Counted from the first letter of the stretch, positions 1-12,399 are shown. The stretch is DNA of 64,000 bases from Rhyacophila brunnea (GCA_022495005.1 JAGYXB010000613.1:1-64000); one strand, 5' to 3'. The notes: generated from the letters alone by a model not told the origin. A program made the numbers and translations.

Positions 1-1282
1 TTTAATAAGTCATTAAGTAAGATTATTATTTAAGTCAGTTAATAAAATAATAAACATAATTTTATTGATAAATTATCCCCATTACCAAAATCTTGCCAAT
101 ACAAAAAATCTATTTTCGATAGATCTATTTTTAATCACAAACATACGTGAAGTGAGTTGGAACTGAAAAAAGCGGCAAAACAGTCCGTTACATTTCAAGG
201 CCACAAACGTCAAATAAAAATCTGACATGTCCGAAAAAAAATCTCACCTAGGTATGCTCTCGGTGTCGTGATCGGAATAAAAACTTGAATGAGTAGACGG
301 AGGAAAAAACATAAGATAAAATAATATGTTCCGTGAAAACTCTCAGAATATTACTTAAATTTAGAATATATTTTGACAAAATATTGTTTCATGTGATGTG
401 TGTTCGAAAAATCACACATCAGCTGTATAAATAAAGAATAATATTATAAAAAGTAGGCATTACATACAATAGGTAAGAAGTTGTTTTATAAAGCTGCCAC
501 GAAGGCTTTCTCGGTGGCATTAAAATAATATTATTTATAGGTACCTTCTTAAAGTTTTTTTTATATCGAACATCGACCATGTTCGGCATTCTTCCGATTC
601 AGGACAATTTATAGCCACTCTACCTGTCGATGTATGTTATCATAATAATAGTTGTATCATACGAGATGCGATCTCTTGACAGCTACTAAAGTGGAACAAT
701 TTAAACTTTGAACACGCGCATATGTGATTATTGTTATGGTTGTTATTCCCGACAGTACTAACATCGAGCCTATTGCATTGCTTTTTTTTCGCTCGGTGGC
801 GCCCCGGCTACCTATGTCTTGTTAAAAGCCAAAACTATCGAACTTGGCGCTAATGTGATATTGGACCACTACTTTTAATACAGAATCCATCACTATCAGT
901 GTCTCAAATAGAGAGAATTTTCGTCTCCAGAAATCGTAAAGAATGTATTCAATTCCCGAGTCCCAGATTCTGTAAGTACCTAATCGAATATGGATTAAGA
1001 AGAAAAAATTCTGCTTTCATTCCGGACGGTAAACGAATTTGAGAAGAAAACCGCCCGAATGGGAAAATCCTCATGATATCTACTTACTAAGTACCTCAAA
1101 TAAATATTTCTCGAGAAAGTTCAATAAATCAATCTCGATTTCTCGAGAATCAAACATTCTTCATTTCGAGAATTCTCGAACCAGTGAATAGAAAAAAAGT
1201 AGAGAAATTAAAACAAACACAAATGAAGGGTATCGTTCATAATACGCATGTACCTACATTGAAATGATAATAATATTATGTA
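1..1282. other. AT-rich stretch without a recognised gene
   Basis: I see no exon, RNA gene or complete repeat here. The only visible local structure is three closely spaced palindromes of the form TTCTCGAGAA between about 1107 and 1180. They resemble paired heat-shock-element half sites (TTCnnGAA), but there is no gene next to them to regulate, so they are noted only. Confidence 0.5.
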
Positions 1283-1290
1283 CCTATTGG

Positions 1291-1913
1291 CAGTGACGTC
1301 CCTAGACAAAATGCCGCCCCTGGCCAGCGCCATAAATCCGCCCCATTATTTTATATACCTAATATTTTTTTATCATCCGTGCTCGTATGGTTTCTGGTCA
1401 CCAAGGATGTCTAATAGCAATGGAAGTAAACTAGACATCGCAAACCCGACAAAAATGACTATCCTGTTTAACCTTTTATGTTAATTAATACATTTTGTTT
1501 CCAACCAGAGAGCTGAATTTTTTAAAGGAAAGATATTTTCGTTATGAGGTACCCAGTTTAAATACCTAGCTATTTCTATATATCGTCGCTTAAGAAACAA
1601 CACTGCGTAAGTCCCCATTTGGCGGTTTTGAGTTTTGAATAACATTCGGTAGGTAAAAAACCCTACACCGTGTTCCTTCTATGGAAAAATTCTTTTTGAA
1701 TGAAAAAATGATTTTTTTTAACTAAACACAAAAAAAAGTCAAAAGGTATCAATTTTCAATTTTTTGAGACGTTTTTTGTTTCCCCTGAAAATTTTAATTA
1801 ATTGACTTCCGCGGGCGACGATATACCAAATTATTCTCCTCAATTTGCCGCCCTTCGAGTAACTGCCGCCCCCAAGCGACGGTCAATCTGCCTACCCCCA
1901 CGGGACGTAACTG
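1291..1913 (+). mobile_element. Non-autonomous hAT-type element, family 1, copy 1
   Basis: The element begins CAGTGACGTCCCTAGAC and ends with the complement of CAGTTACGTCCCGTGGG, giving imperfect terminal inverted repeats of about 15 bp. It is flanked on both sides by the same 8 bp, CCTATTGG (1283-1290 and 1914-1921). An 8-bp duplication with CAGTG-type ends is the signature of the hAT superfamily. The interior carries GC-rich blocks just inside each end (GCCGCCCCTGG on the left, GCCGCCCCCAAGCGACG on the right) and AT-rich DNA between them, with no transposase frame. The short open frame 1278-1484 crosses the left border and is not a gene. Related copies are at 55696-56292 (opposite orientation) and 57983-58305. 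Confidence 0.9.
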
Positions 1914-1981
1914 CCTATTGGTAACCTACATTATTCGCTATTGTCCAGTTGAACGGGTGTATATGTTGTATGCCGAAATAT

Positions 1982-2102
1982 ATGCCGTGTCCATACTGGC
2001 AACAAGTTGCTGGCAACCTCGTTAAATTTTACGATTAGTATGATAATTATCGTAAAATTTAACGAGGTTGCCGGCGACTTGTTGCCAGTGTGGACCCGGC
2101 AT
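1982..2102. repeat. Near-perfect foldback (palindromic) element
   Basis: Two arms of about 55 bp face each other around a tiny centre near 2038-2044. The shared arm core is GGCAACAAGT, then a short variable part, then CTCGTTAAATTTTACGAT. The same arm core recurs at 12226-12368, so this is a dispersed family of small miniature inverted-repeat elements. No coding capacity is seen. A clear target duplication cannot be assigned because the borders are rich in TA. Confidence 0.8.
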
Positions 2103-2435
2103 AAGACAAGTAACCTACCTATCGACTAGGTACATAGATAGGTAGGTATCATACGCATCGGTACCTACTTATTTACATGCTATTATTATTCCACATACCT
2201 AGGAATGTCAGTCACTAATTTATTATCGACACGTTTCCATTGAATGTTTTTTAACTGCCCGCCAGGAGAGCGGCCGAAAAATGGCTATTATAATATTTTA
2301 TAATAAAAAAGTGCGAGTGTGTTACGTCACCTCAGCTGATTGGAAATATTTAAATTTATTCGGTTGGCACATGTGCAGAAAAAATTCAAAATTCAAATCC
2401 TAGGATCGCGATTCGACCGATTCGACGTGAGCTTA

Positions 2436-3092
2436 GAGCGGAATGCAGAAACATTTGTCATAACTAAAATTTCCTTAGCAGAAAACACTATGCAGAAACA
2501 CTGTCCTTAGTTAAGATCATTTTTATTGAAAATAATAACATATTTAAAAATTCTCGTTAGGTAAATTAGGTAAATTATTTTATAATCGTTAAACGATGAC
2601 AAAAATATGACAACTGCATTTTATAAATGCAATAACTATACATACATATTAATTAATATTTAATTATAATACTCTTATGTTTCCGTTATAAGTCATTATA
2701 CGTGATTCCACAGGCACCACAAGATTTTTTTTAACATGGTAACACTAGCATCAAGTGTCATTCTTCATCTGGTATTTTGTATTTCTGCGGGCTGGCGTTT
2801 AAAAATAAAATAATATTCTGCAAGTACATGCCAAACGAATTAACACTATCAATATCCATATTGAGATACATTGTCAAATGAATTTGAGTGTATGGACTGT
2901 GTTATAGACATGTGAATTTATTTTGACAGCAGCTGTCAGTGGTAAATGGTAATACAGAAGGGGGCGTGTTCATAACAAAAGTAGTCTATGGTTAAGGATT
3001 CCTTAACTCTATACTCAGGATTGTCTATAGTTAAGTCATGCTTTTCGGCGACTTATCCTTAGGAACGAAATCTTAGATTGTGCATTCCGCTC
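2436..3092. mobile_element. MITE with TTA target duplication, Harbinger-like
   Basis: The left end GAGCGGAATGCA and the right end TGCATTCCGCTC are exact inverted copies over 12 bp, and each is flanked by TTA (2433-2435 and 3093-3095). A 3-bp TTA/TAA duplication is typical of PIF/Harbinger transposons. The interior has several short inverted bits of the TTCCTTAG / CTAAGGA kind but no transposase frame, so it would be a non-autonomous copy. The superfamily assignment is inferred from the 3-bp duplication only. Confidence 0.65.
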
Positions 3093-3193
3093 TTAGCTGC
3101 GATCCTTCTGTCAATTTAACCACGAGTAATGAAAACTGATTTCATTACAATATTATGATATTATTATGTATTATGTATTATCATTATTCATTA

Positions 3194-3265
3194 CAGACCT
3201 ACAAACTTATATGAAGAATGGGATGGGGGAACCACTACCCAAATCGAAAACTACCCAATCAAGAC
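3194..3265 (+). repeat. Left-end fragment of the 7252-7423 MITE family
   Basis: Preceded by TA, the sequence CAGACCTACAAACTTAT followed by a GATGGGGG block and CGAAAACTACCCAATCAAG matches the left half of the element at 7252-7423. The right inverted repeat is missing, so this is a truncated copy. Confidence 0.65.
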
Positions 3266-3310
3266 GTAGCATAGTGGTATGTACCTACGGGTCTAGGACG
3301 TTTTGGCGCC

Positions 3311-3689
3311 GGGACAACTGGACGGCACGCAATTCGAAAATAAATAGACGTTAGGTACTTATACGTACTTTAAAAAAAATAGTTAATATTATTATTAATA
3401 TTTAAATTATTATATTACGATTTAATAGTTCGTGGAAATTTAAATATGCACACGTAAATAATGATTTCATCGTGCATATTTTAAGTTCCAACGAAAAAAG
3501 AGTTTATTTTTATAGAAAACCTAGGCATGGTAATTCTCAATCCGCAATAAAAAAAAAACATTATGTTAAGAGAAAAAAGAAATAAAACTACCACGTAGTA
3601 GATAGAAACTGATTAAAATTCATCGTCTACGTTCTGTTTACGTGTCTACGACAGTGCGGCGTCCAATTGTCCTGGCGTCCAGTTGTCCC
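3311..3689. repeat. Inverted pair around a GGACAACTGGACG motif
   Basis: GGGACAACTGGACGGC at 3311-3326 is inverted at 3675-3689 (GCGTCCAGTTGTCCC), with a second diverged copy (GCGTCCAATTGTCC) directly before the latter. This looks like the ends of another small DNA element about 380 bp long, but no flanking duplication could be fixed. Confidence 0.4.
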
Positions 3690-3699
3690 ATTCCCTGTA

Positions 3700-6600
3700 C
3701 CTACTGTATAAACGAGAAAAACGAGGATTGTATAGTGAAAAGTTATAACACACATTGACAGGAGTACCTAATTTCAAACGAAAGATGTTGAAAAAAAACT
3801 TTATTTTATAGAGATGAAATTAATTATGACATGTATGAAATTGAAGCAAAAAAGGACACCTGGTATATAATGACATTCCACTATAATTTATGATACGCTC
3901 AATTGGTTAATTAGATACATTATGTACTATATTTGTAAATATTCCCAAAATAAATCATGAAAGATTAGATAGTGTAGAGGTAAATTCTAGTTAAATTTTA
4001 CATTTCATGCATCTCAAATACTGCCGCACCTACCTACCACAGCAGATAATATTTGAATATACAATTTAGATACTCACTACCAGTGGCGAAGGGTGGAGGT
4101 GCGCTGTTGAGATCCGACATAAACAGTGCACACTGCACACTAAACATTGTCAGTCATAATTTTATTCGTCTTCATTGAACTAAGAACACAAATTGCAGAT
4201 GGTGCTGGATGTTTTCAAATTCAATTATTGATCCGACAAAAATAGTTCATACTTATTTGTTTTCGTTGAAAAAGAAATACATTTAACAGATGATGATATA
4301 TGAAAACAAGCCATAATAGATATTAGACAAAAAATATTCATCTATCTACTTAACGTTTTTTTATGTATTTTTTCGTAAACATTTTTTGGAGGAAATTTAT
4401 TTATTTCGTCCAATCTAGGATCTCAAGATCGAAACATACTATTCTAGCAATCCCCAGTTCAAATACACATATAAAACAAAAAGTGACATCAAATAAACAA
4501 TTATAGTAAAGGAAAAGATGCAATACTGTCATATACCTACCTCTACCTACACTCGAAGAGTTGACACTGAATAAACTAGAAATACCAGGTCACGTATTGA
4601 TTAAATTAAAATATCTAAATATTTTGTGTCCATTCGTGCATCATCGGTCGAGAATTTTTTCCGAGAAGAATACATTTATTTATTCAATGTCCCTCGTACG
4701 TCCAGGGTGCAAAGAAATTTGGAATATCTACTTGAACATTCAAATATTTGCATGAGCTGGCGATACGTAGCAGACAGCCTTGGCAAATCGAATAAAGGTA
4801 TTGATATGGTTAGTTGGCAATGTCATAATATCAATAAATGGATCAATCATAGGCATTTAAACTCAGGACACATATTTTTCGGTTGTGCATATTCTTATCA
4901 CGTTAATCGAAGTCTTAAAATCCCTTTTCTTATATACGGTTTCTTGTACGTTTACGTTGGGTGGGACATATTCCATCCCACATCTGAAACCATTGAGAAA
5001 ATTACTCTAAACTAAACCAAATAATATATAAATACCGTTTAGATTCCATGGTATTAAGGTCATTATACCATATTATTTATACCGTTAATTACAGAGAACA
5101 GGTTCATTATAACAACTAATAAGGTCATGGATGTCGATCCACTGGTACACCTTCTCCAAAAGCTACCAGTTAAAACCCTTGCCAAACTCGGGATTATCAT
5201 CAGTCACGGTCATAGTTAAATCTCAATTCATCTACCATTCTACGACATCGGTGATCTTCTAAATATTTCTTCTACTTTAGACTAGGTATTCGAGATTTCA
5301 ACTGTAGGACCTCTCTTTCATAATTAAATCATCAATTGGACAGTGTTATGCATTGCCATACAAAATGTGTACTTATCAGAATTGTTGCTGACATATTTTC
5401 TGGACCGTAGATTTAGATTAACAAACATCTCTTCGATATCGAAAATTCCATGAATTCCAAGATGAAATCTATCAGTTTTCGCTAAAAGGGGAAAAAAACG
5501 TAAGCATTTTAGTGCAAGAGATGAAATTTTTCTTCAATTTTTCATATGTATATGGACCTAGGCGTTGCTTTGCCCTTTTTCCAGCTTTGCAGATTTTCTT
5601 GAATATTTCTTCTTTACGTAATACGGTAATTCTAATACATTATAAAAGATTTCCGCAACTAATATTAATGGGGAAACGTAGATACTGAGCTGTAGATAAG
5701 TGGTTTGAAATGACACAAAAATAGCTGAAGTTATACAATAATTGTAGTGCTGATGAAGGCACGATGATAAACCTCCCTGTCTGCTCTACTTAACCGAACT
5801 GTAAACTATGTAATATCGTAAACGCATGGTATTAAGTTATTAAATCTACTGATTTTCGTGGCTTAGTATCGGTATGCACAGACGAGATATGAAAAGTGAT
5901 AACAAGTATGCAATAACTTGCGCCTGTTGATTATTCATGCGTAGTAAATTCCGAATAGTGTGACTGACGAACATTTTTTTTAGGTTGACGGGGGAGATAC
6001 CTCAAAATAAATTGATTGTTTGCCTCAGGCTAGTCGAGTCCTCCAAAATAAACGTTGCACAACTTACGAATTTGAATAATCCATTACTATTTGCTGGATA
6101 GAGGATGCCATAAAAAAACAAGATGGATCGGAATTTAGGTTTCAATATGCACGATGGTCGATGAGTGTTGATGCAAAAAAAAGATCAAATAGCTCCGCAA
6201 GCAAAAAACATAATATCTAGTTATCAGTATCACATAATACCTACATTAAATATCTCTAACTAATGCGTTCTACAATAACATAAATTAATAAGGTGCTGAG
6301 GATTAAACGAGTATACGTAACATGCAATTAAAATGGGTTAATTGCCGTTTTCATATCACTACATACTATTTATACGTGAAAAGGATTCAAACAAGTAACC
6401 GTTTTGTGATCTATATTAAATTATATAGGATATTTTTATGTCCTGCATGCACGCATTAATCTTGAATAGTCCCAGGGTGAGGAAGAGATATCATGCTACC
6501 TCATTATGTGAGTTTTATACTTAATACTTTAGACGCTGAAGACGCACCTGGCGCGTAATGACCAGGCGGCCGATCGATGTAATTAACGTGCATTTTAAAT

Positions 6601-7240
6601 GAGGTAATTAAAAAATCATTATCTAGTCAGCACCGAATGAGTTAAGCTTAGACAAGTCGTTAATTTTTGTAGTCTTTATAATGCTATTACAACCGAAATA
6701 GCTATCGACTGTCTACTGACTAGTCTGTAAAATTTAATATAATTTATATTATCACCCAATATTGGAGTATATCCGTTATTACATTATTATGATAATAACA
6801 ACCTTATATAATTTTAATGTACATATTTGTTTGACTTGTCAATCAAACACTTAGAGCATTAATAAGTAAACATAAGAAATATCAATATTGTTCGTGGAAT
6901 AGTAAAAAAAGTGAGCATTTTTGAGAACAAGGCTTCATTTTCAGAATGTAGAATCTACAGTCACAGTCGCATAATAATTAACTTTGAAGTTGATTTACAC
7001 AACTTCTCACTGGTCGACCTGTATTAATTCAATCCTCAGCCAATCGAATGATAAAAATCGAAACGATTAAATATTTAAACAATAGAATACTCAATTTTAA
7101 ATTAAGAATATTAACGAGGTATTTCGATTTAAAAAAAGCAGGCATTTAAAAAAGAAATCCTCGTATTTCTAAAAATAATACAATAAAAAAAATATGATAA
7201 TGTGCACATTAGTCGACATGGTTACCAAAAAAAAAATATT
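3700..7240. other. Long stretch without a recognised gene
   Basis: No exon with splice borders or recognisable protein was found on either strand. The longest frame (4626-5015, plus strand, 129 residues) has no motif I recognise and no codon-like composition change from its surroundings. At 4082 a hAT-like left end (CAGTGGCGAAGGGTGG) begins but no partner end was found. The Myb R2/R3 exons expected on the minus strand left of 9507 were looked for here and not seen. Confidence 0.45.
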
Positions 7241-7251
7241 TATTATACTTA

Positions 7252-7423
7252 CAGACTTACAAACTTATCTAAAGAATAGATGGGGGAGCCAATGTCGAAA
7301 ACTACCCAATCAAGTCTCGCAACTGGACAGAATCTGACATTCGAATGACGTTTTCAAAATGGCGTCAATATGGTAATTCGTAGTTCCATTTTTGACCGTT
7401 CTTTAGATAAGTTTGTATGACTG
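7252..7423. mobile_element. 172-bp Tc1/mariner-type MITE
   Basis: Terminal inverted repeats of about 25 bp (left CAGACTTACAAACTTATC, right end the complement of CAGTCATACAAACTTATC, both continuing TAAAGAA) are flanked by TA on each side (7250-7251 and 7424-7425). A TA target with CAGT-like ends fits the Tc1/mariner superfamily. It is too short to encode anything. A truncated relative is at 3194-3265. Confidence 0.75.
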
Positions 7424-7542
7424 TACCATCGTGCTCTAAAATTGGTCGATTTGAAATGGCGAACATAGTTTTACCAAAGTAGATACTTACTACTGGCAAA
7501 AAACGTTAATTTTGAAATTTTATAATATTATGTAAACCAGTG

Positions 7543-7600
7543 GCGTGCGGTCCATGGATGCTGTAGATACGAAGCATTCCCAAAAATAACAAATTGTAAA
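7543..7600 (+). repeat. Isolated hAT-type terminus
   Basis: CAGTGGCGTGCGGTCCATGG followed by ATGCTGTAGATACGAAGCATTCC matches, in inverse orientation, the right end of the element at 42715-43391. The other end was not found within about 1 kb, so this is a fragment. Confidence 0.5.
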
Positions 7601-7846
7601 TAATATTATGTATGTTATTTACTTATAAACCCTATGTAGATATTATTTGAAGCAAATAGTAGTTATGCATGTATAATGTAATATAATTATTTTAAAATAT
7701 TGTAAATAATTGATGTAATTAAAATCTGATGAAAAGCCCATGTTTCAATAAATTATTCTACAATGAGAATTAAAATGAGAATAAAATCAGGTTGATTGAC
7801 CCCGTGTGACAAGATATTTTGTAAAATACTTCATATTTAAGTATAT

Positions 7847-8350
7847 TACCACGTTTTTCTTAGCTCGTATTCTTGTTTGTCCAGTGGTTGTTTATCCAGT
7901 ACAAATCTTGCAATCGATGTTTAACTAACTTCCCGACTAGCTAAACATTTGAAACTTTTAGAATATATCAGAACACGATGCCGATGCATTCTTTTAACAC
8001 TTTTAGCCATCTTTAAGTAGAATTGAATTCATTTTCAGTTAATTCGGTTTTGTATAAAAGTTGTTTCGGAAGAAATCCGTAATCCAATCCACTATTATTG
8101 GTTGCTAAGGAGGTGGTCCTAGCAACTAAATTATTAATATATATGTGCGTTACTATGGAAATCGAAATGACATTTCAGTATTCTATATTTTTGTTTTGTT
8201 TGTTTGTTGCAAAATAGCAAAAAAAATATTTGTTGACAATTGCCTTATGTGTCCTAAATTATTAATACATAGAATTGTCAAGTTTATATGATTCAACAGA
8301 AAATTTTAAAACGTGGTATATAAAAAGTTCTTTTTATCTTGTAATTATTT
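7847..8350 (+). repeat. Dispersed repeat family C, copy 1
   Basis: This is one of four similar copies (others 47890-48370, 48920-49394, 54730-55032). The unit opens with TACCACGTTTTT, contains TTAGCTCGTATTCTTGTTTG and a later ATTATTGGTTGCTAAGG...GCAACTAAATTATTAATA segment, and closes with AAACGTGGTA followed by a conserved tail, AAAAGTTCTTTTTATCTTG and TAATTATT. The two ends form a short inverted repeat (TACCACGTTTT / AAAACGTGGTA). No coding frame is shared between copies. Confidence 0.8.
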
Positions 8351-8369
8351 TTATGTTTTATTATCTTTT

Positions 8370-9490
8370 CGATATAAGAAACAAAATGGTGGTATTCTAC
8401 CTCTTGTAGGCTTGATGTATCCATCATAATATACAAGGAGCTGTACCGAGTCGGGTCTGATCCAATTGCGTACCCAGTGATCGAATCGACTTTATTACTT
8501 TTAGGAGCGGATTCTTCTCAAAATGTAATTTATAATGAACCGGTTTGGAACAAAAAAAAAATGCTACCGATACACAGGTATGGGCTTCCTTATTGTCTTT
8601 GGGAAACTTTCCACTTCCAAAAATAACCTTTGTATTGTAAAAACATGTTTATATCCGTTGAAGATTGTCGCATTGCATTGAATTGTCCACTGATAAAATG
8701 GGCTTCCGAGTCAATTATATAGGTATAATAACAATAAGTATTAAATTTATAGCCAATTTATATTAATTAGTATGCCCATGTAGAAAAATCCAATAAACGA
8801 AATGTTTATAAATGACAAGATCAAAATGCATTCCGACACCTTCTTAAGAATCTTATTAAGTGCTTATATAAAATTTGGCAAGAAGCAAGAAATGAGCATA
8901 AACTGACTGCACATTACGCATATTGTGTTCTAAATTATTTGAAATAGTTACATTCGTCATGCGAATGACAACAAATTATATGTAATTTGTTTTGTAAACC
9001 AGTTTGGGAAAACGTTACGATATAATATTACATTTTTTGTTAATTATTAGGAACTGTCTTTATGTTGTGCTGGCATATATACTTATTAATTAGTAACATG
9101 TTTCATGTAAAATGATAAAAAAGATGACCTAAATCCTCCTATAAAAGTTTTCTAAAACCTTCCAATAAAACTTGTTCGTGATTTACAAAATGTTTCCCAT
9201 TGTTTTAAGGAATCGCCACAAAATATAATATTCACGTGTAATTTAATTAATAACCATTTTACCAGTTCTTTTCCATGAGCATTCTCATTGTTATAGTTGT
9301 GTTATGTATATAATATGTAATGTATAGTTGTGTATATAATATATTTCCTTCTGAGATACTCGCAGCAAAACTGAATTAAGTTTGCGCCCTGTTACAAGTA
9401 GTATAGTGAAGTTGTATCAAAGGGGTGACCCATGCTAGGAATATTATGATTTTCATAAGTTATTATGGGATTCCCCGCAGAAGGAAAACT
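8370..9490. other. Probable Myb intron sequence, no feature seen
   Basis: This AT-rich stretch lies downstream (in the sense of the minus-strand gene) of the exon at 9507-9656 and should be part of the next intron, which continues past the left edge of the window. No further exon, RNA gene or complete repeat was recognised. Confidence 0.45.
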
Positions 9491-9506
9491 AAGATGACCT
9501 AGGTAC

Positions 9507-9656
9507 CTCTTTCGTCCATGGCCCCTTGACGAGGTCAGGGTTGACAACCTTTGTCCATCTCTGCTGGCATTGTACGTCAGAGCGATCATTGAAATATCCA
9601 GCGATGGCGTCCCACTGCTCACCGTGTTCATCCACCAGTTGCTTCAAATGGTTATC
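9507..9656 (-). CDS. Myb: Myb exon: end of repeat R1 and start of R2
   Basis: On the minus strand this 150-base segment is bounded by an acceptor (polypyrimidine then CCCAG at 9660-9657) and a donor (GAG then GTACCT from 9506), and is open in the frame that gives 50 residues. It encodes DNHLKQLVDEHGEQWDAIAG, then YFNDRSDVQCQQRW and TKVVNPDLVKGPWTKE. This is the second and third helix of repeat R1 of a c-Myb-type DNA-binding domain followed by the first residues of R2. The tryptophans at exon positions 15 and 34 are 19 apart and the next is 13 further on, exactly the Myb spacing; the cysteine in DVQCQQRW and the NPDLVKGPWTKE linker are hallmarks of animal three-repeat Myb. Myb proteins bind AACNG sites in nuclear DNA and in insects act in the MuvB/Myb cell-cycle complex. 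Both exon borders are phase 0 and join directly to 21184-21307. The R2/R3 exons are not in the window. Confidence 0.93.
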
Positions 9657-9748
9657 CTGGGGAGAGAAAAAAATAGTTATTGCGATGGCTATTCATTAAT
9701 AATTAATGGCTACATAATATTTACAAACTAATTCTGGTCAAATACACG

Positions 9749-11560
9749 ATGACAACATACGACATTATGTTCTTATTACTTGTTCACATGTTGCAGGGGA
9801 ACACCAGCGCCTTCATTCCATGTGGGCACCCCAGCTCGAATGCAAAGTATCACGCTGAGATTAGCAGCGAAAACGAGAAGACTGTTAATATTAATTTCTC
9901 AAATTGTGGTAAAATCGTTCAATATACCAAACATGTGTAAAATACTTTTCTGTGTAGAGTTTAACGATCTTTATTTCATCCAAGAATAAATTCACTGTGA
10001 ATAAAACAGTTAATGAAATATTACCCAAAAACTCTTTTTGGTCGGCATTTTACCAAGATGGCGTCGTTTGCCCAAGTATGCCTTCGTGGCACCGGGCAGA
10101 TTGTTTAGAAGTTTAGATAGATTCATTCAGATAGATTTTAGTTTGCTTCAATGTATCTGGCGCAGAAATCATTTAAAAGTGGAAACATGGCAAACTTATT
10201 TTTTTTTGTAATTTTGATTTCCAAAGCTCAATATGCTCAAAGCAAAATATTTTATGAATGCCTTCACTTCGTCTTTTTAAATCAGTGAATGCATTAGTGG
10301 TCCTTGCATTGATTTATTCACTAATTTTTTTTTTAATTTCAACCAAATAGACAAGTTTAACAACAAAATTATCGTTTCTAAACAAATTTGCCTCAAATTT
10401 CAACATTATGATTTGACCCTTTTGTTTCATTTTTTCACGAGATAGCCAGCGCGCTTCACAATATACTATAGAAGTGAGGTATTATAAAATTAGTCTCCAT
10501 ATTATTTTCAGACAGGTTTGCAAACATCCTTTTATAGGACTGTTTTATGTAGTTTATATCTTGCGGCCGTTTTATAAAATAAGCATTTGCAAACTGCACA
10601 CCAGTGGCTACAGTAATTGTGTGAAACTTTTCGCGCCTCCCTTCGCAACACTCCGCGCCTCCCAGTTTGGCTGATTTAGATAAACGTAACTGACGTAACA
10701 AGCGACAATAAGTTTGTTGTCAAATTTGGCGGTAAAATTAATTTTAATCATGTATCTACAGAGGAACGAATCGAGCCTTTCGATTTCACATAAAAACCCG
10801 AAGGGTTACTTATTAGAAAAATAGAACACGTTTTATCAAAGTTTTTACCTGGCCTATTTAGGAGTGGTTAGCACGTCAGGTACACGACGAAAGGGTTGTA
10901 AAAGGGATTGAATTAATGGGCATTGCAATCAACCCCGATTCGTTCCATGGCGGGTTTAGTTAAGGTGTAGGCCGTAGGGTCTCAAAAATACAGCGAGCCC
11001 TTTATTGCATTTTTAACTTGATACCTTACTAATGAAACATTAATTCACAGCATTAATTTACCTCATGAGATATTATGTTTGACTCAATAACAAGAGAGTC
11101 TTATTATGAAAGTGTGGTATTAAAATAATTGATGCCAATGATTATTTTGGAACGTGGTTCTTTTGACAGCAGAGTAAAATTAATATTTTTGATGTTTGCG
11201 GAATATAATTGAAAAACAGCAGTTTCTTCATCTGAACAAGTGGTGCACAACGTATTTGGAAGAAAGGACAATTTACCCATGAAAGTGTTGAAAATATTGA
11301 TTTATTATGCTAGACGAGACATCCATTTTATTATTTTAAATTTAATAGTTACATATTGGTGATGAACTATTTGTTATTTTGGGCCGCGGTTTGTGCATCA
11401 CTGATCTATATTATAGGTATTGGGTATTGGCAATATCTTAATACTATTTTCTTCCGAATCCGTGAACTGGCCCAACGCGTGAATAATTGCGATTCAATTC
11501 CACATTGAAAAACCATTTGACGATAGCATGTGTCGCATTTTTACTCATTATCGCCAAGTA
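9749..11560. other. Intron interior without recognised feature
   Basis: This lies inside the 11.5 kb intron between the two Myb exons. Short overlapping frames near 9750-9990 and 10456-10701 have no recognisable content. A slightly GC-richer patch near 10560-10680 has a repeated CGCGCCTCCC but no identified function. Confidence 0.45.
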
Positions 11561-11571
11561 GAGTACATGCT

Positions 11572-11800
11572 TCATAACTCTGCACTCCAGCTCTAGAATG
11601 AAAATGATGTAATGATAATTATGTTCTAAAAATATTTTTTTACATTATATTAAATTATCTATTTATTTTCTTATTACTACATAATTAATACAAGTGAAAT
11701 CATTTGGTCTAATTTTATTCGAGGTAATCAGGCAAAGAGACGTATCAGTGTAGTAAAAAGTGCAAAAAAGTGCTAAGTTATAAAACTTATACTCTACCTA
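11572..11800 (-). repeat. Dispersed repeat family D, copy 1 (inverted)
   Basis: Read on the minus strand, this matches copies at 29245-29785 and 40028-40250. Shared landmarks are ATAACTTTGCAC-like start, CTTTGCCTGATTACCTCG, a TCACTTGTATTAAT segment, an AT-rich TTTTTAGAATATATTACATC stretch, and an end with GTGCAGAGTTATGAAG. Start and end are short inverted copies of each other, which suggests a DNA transposon of the MITE type. Confidence 0.75.
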
Positions 11801-12225
11801 TCATTATATGCCATTTATAATTACTACACGGATTTGGCAACTTGGTTTACCTACTCTTATATTATTAAAAGTCGATGTCACTGTCAGTAAACTGCATTTG
11901 TGTGCCATTACATTAGTCAGTTACACATTAGATTCCCGTATTTTTGTTAAGATTTAAATAATTCAATTTATATATGTAATTCTTTTGTCCGAGGTGCAGG
12001 GTTTCATATAAAATCCCGTAAAGCCGATTTAATGCAACGAAACAATGAAATTTGCAGGATATACCAACATAATGGTCATTATAAACACCACTAGACTATA
12101 ATCGATATTCTGAAATGCGGTAAACCCGGATAAAACTTATTTATTTGGAAATAATATACAATATAATCAACACCTACAGTCAAATAGTCAACGTACGATT
12201 TCTAGTTCCACACATCGGCGCTAAT

Positions 12226-12368
12226 GTCCACACCGATAACAAGTGGCGCGACAACTCGTTAAATTTTACGATAAGCATGATAATTATCGTAAATTTTTTT
12301 AAGCAATTATGATAATTATCGTAAAATTTAACGAGTTGTCGCGCGACTTGTTGCCGGTGTGGCCGCAC
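12226..12368. repeat. Foldback element, same family as 1982-2102
   Basis: Arms that begin GTCCACACCG and contain ACTCGTTAAATTTTACGATA are followed by an inverted copy ending GTCGCGCGACTTGTTGCCGG and TGTGG. The centre contains a repeated ATGATAATTATCGTAAA, so the inner part is itself partly duplicated. The minus-strand frame across it (12180-12368) is a by-product of the inverted repeat. Confidence 0.75.
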
Positions 12369-12399
12369 TTTAAGAAGTTGTCTCTTCTTCTATGCAACA

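Noticed and set aside
1107..1180. Heat-shock element cluster
   Set aside because: TTCTCGAGAA palindromes do not keep the 5-bp alternating phase over three units, and there is no gene beside them.
4082..4110. Left end of a hAT element (CAGTGGCGAAGGGTGG)
   Set aside because: No partner end or duplication found; kept only as a remark.
4626..5015. 129-residue plus-strand frame as a gene
   Set aside because: No recognisable motif, no splice context and no change of composition.
1..9506. Myb R2/R3 exons on the minus strand
   Set aside because: Searched for complements of the WHNHLNP and KNHWNS coding strings and for a second GPW-type exon; none seen, so they should lie beyond the left edge.
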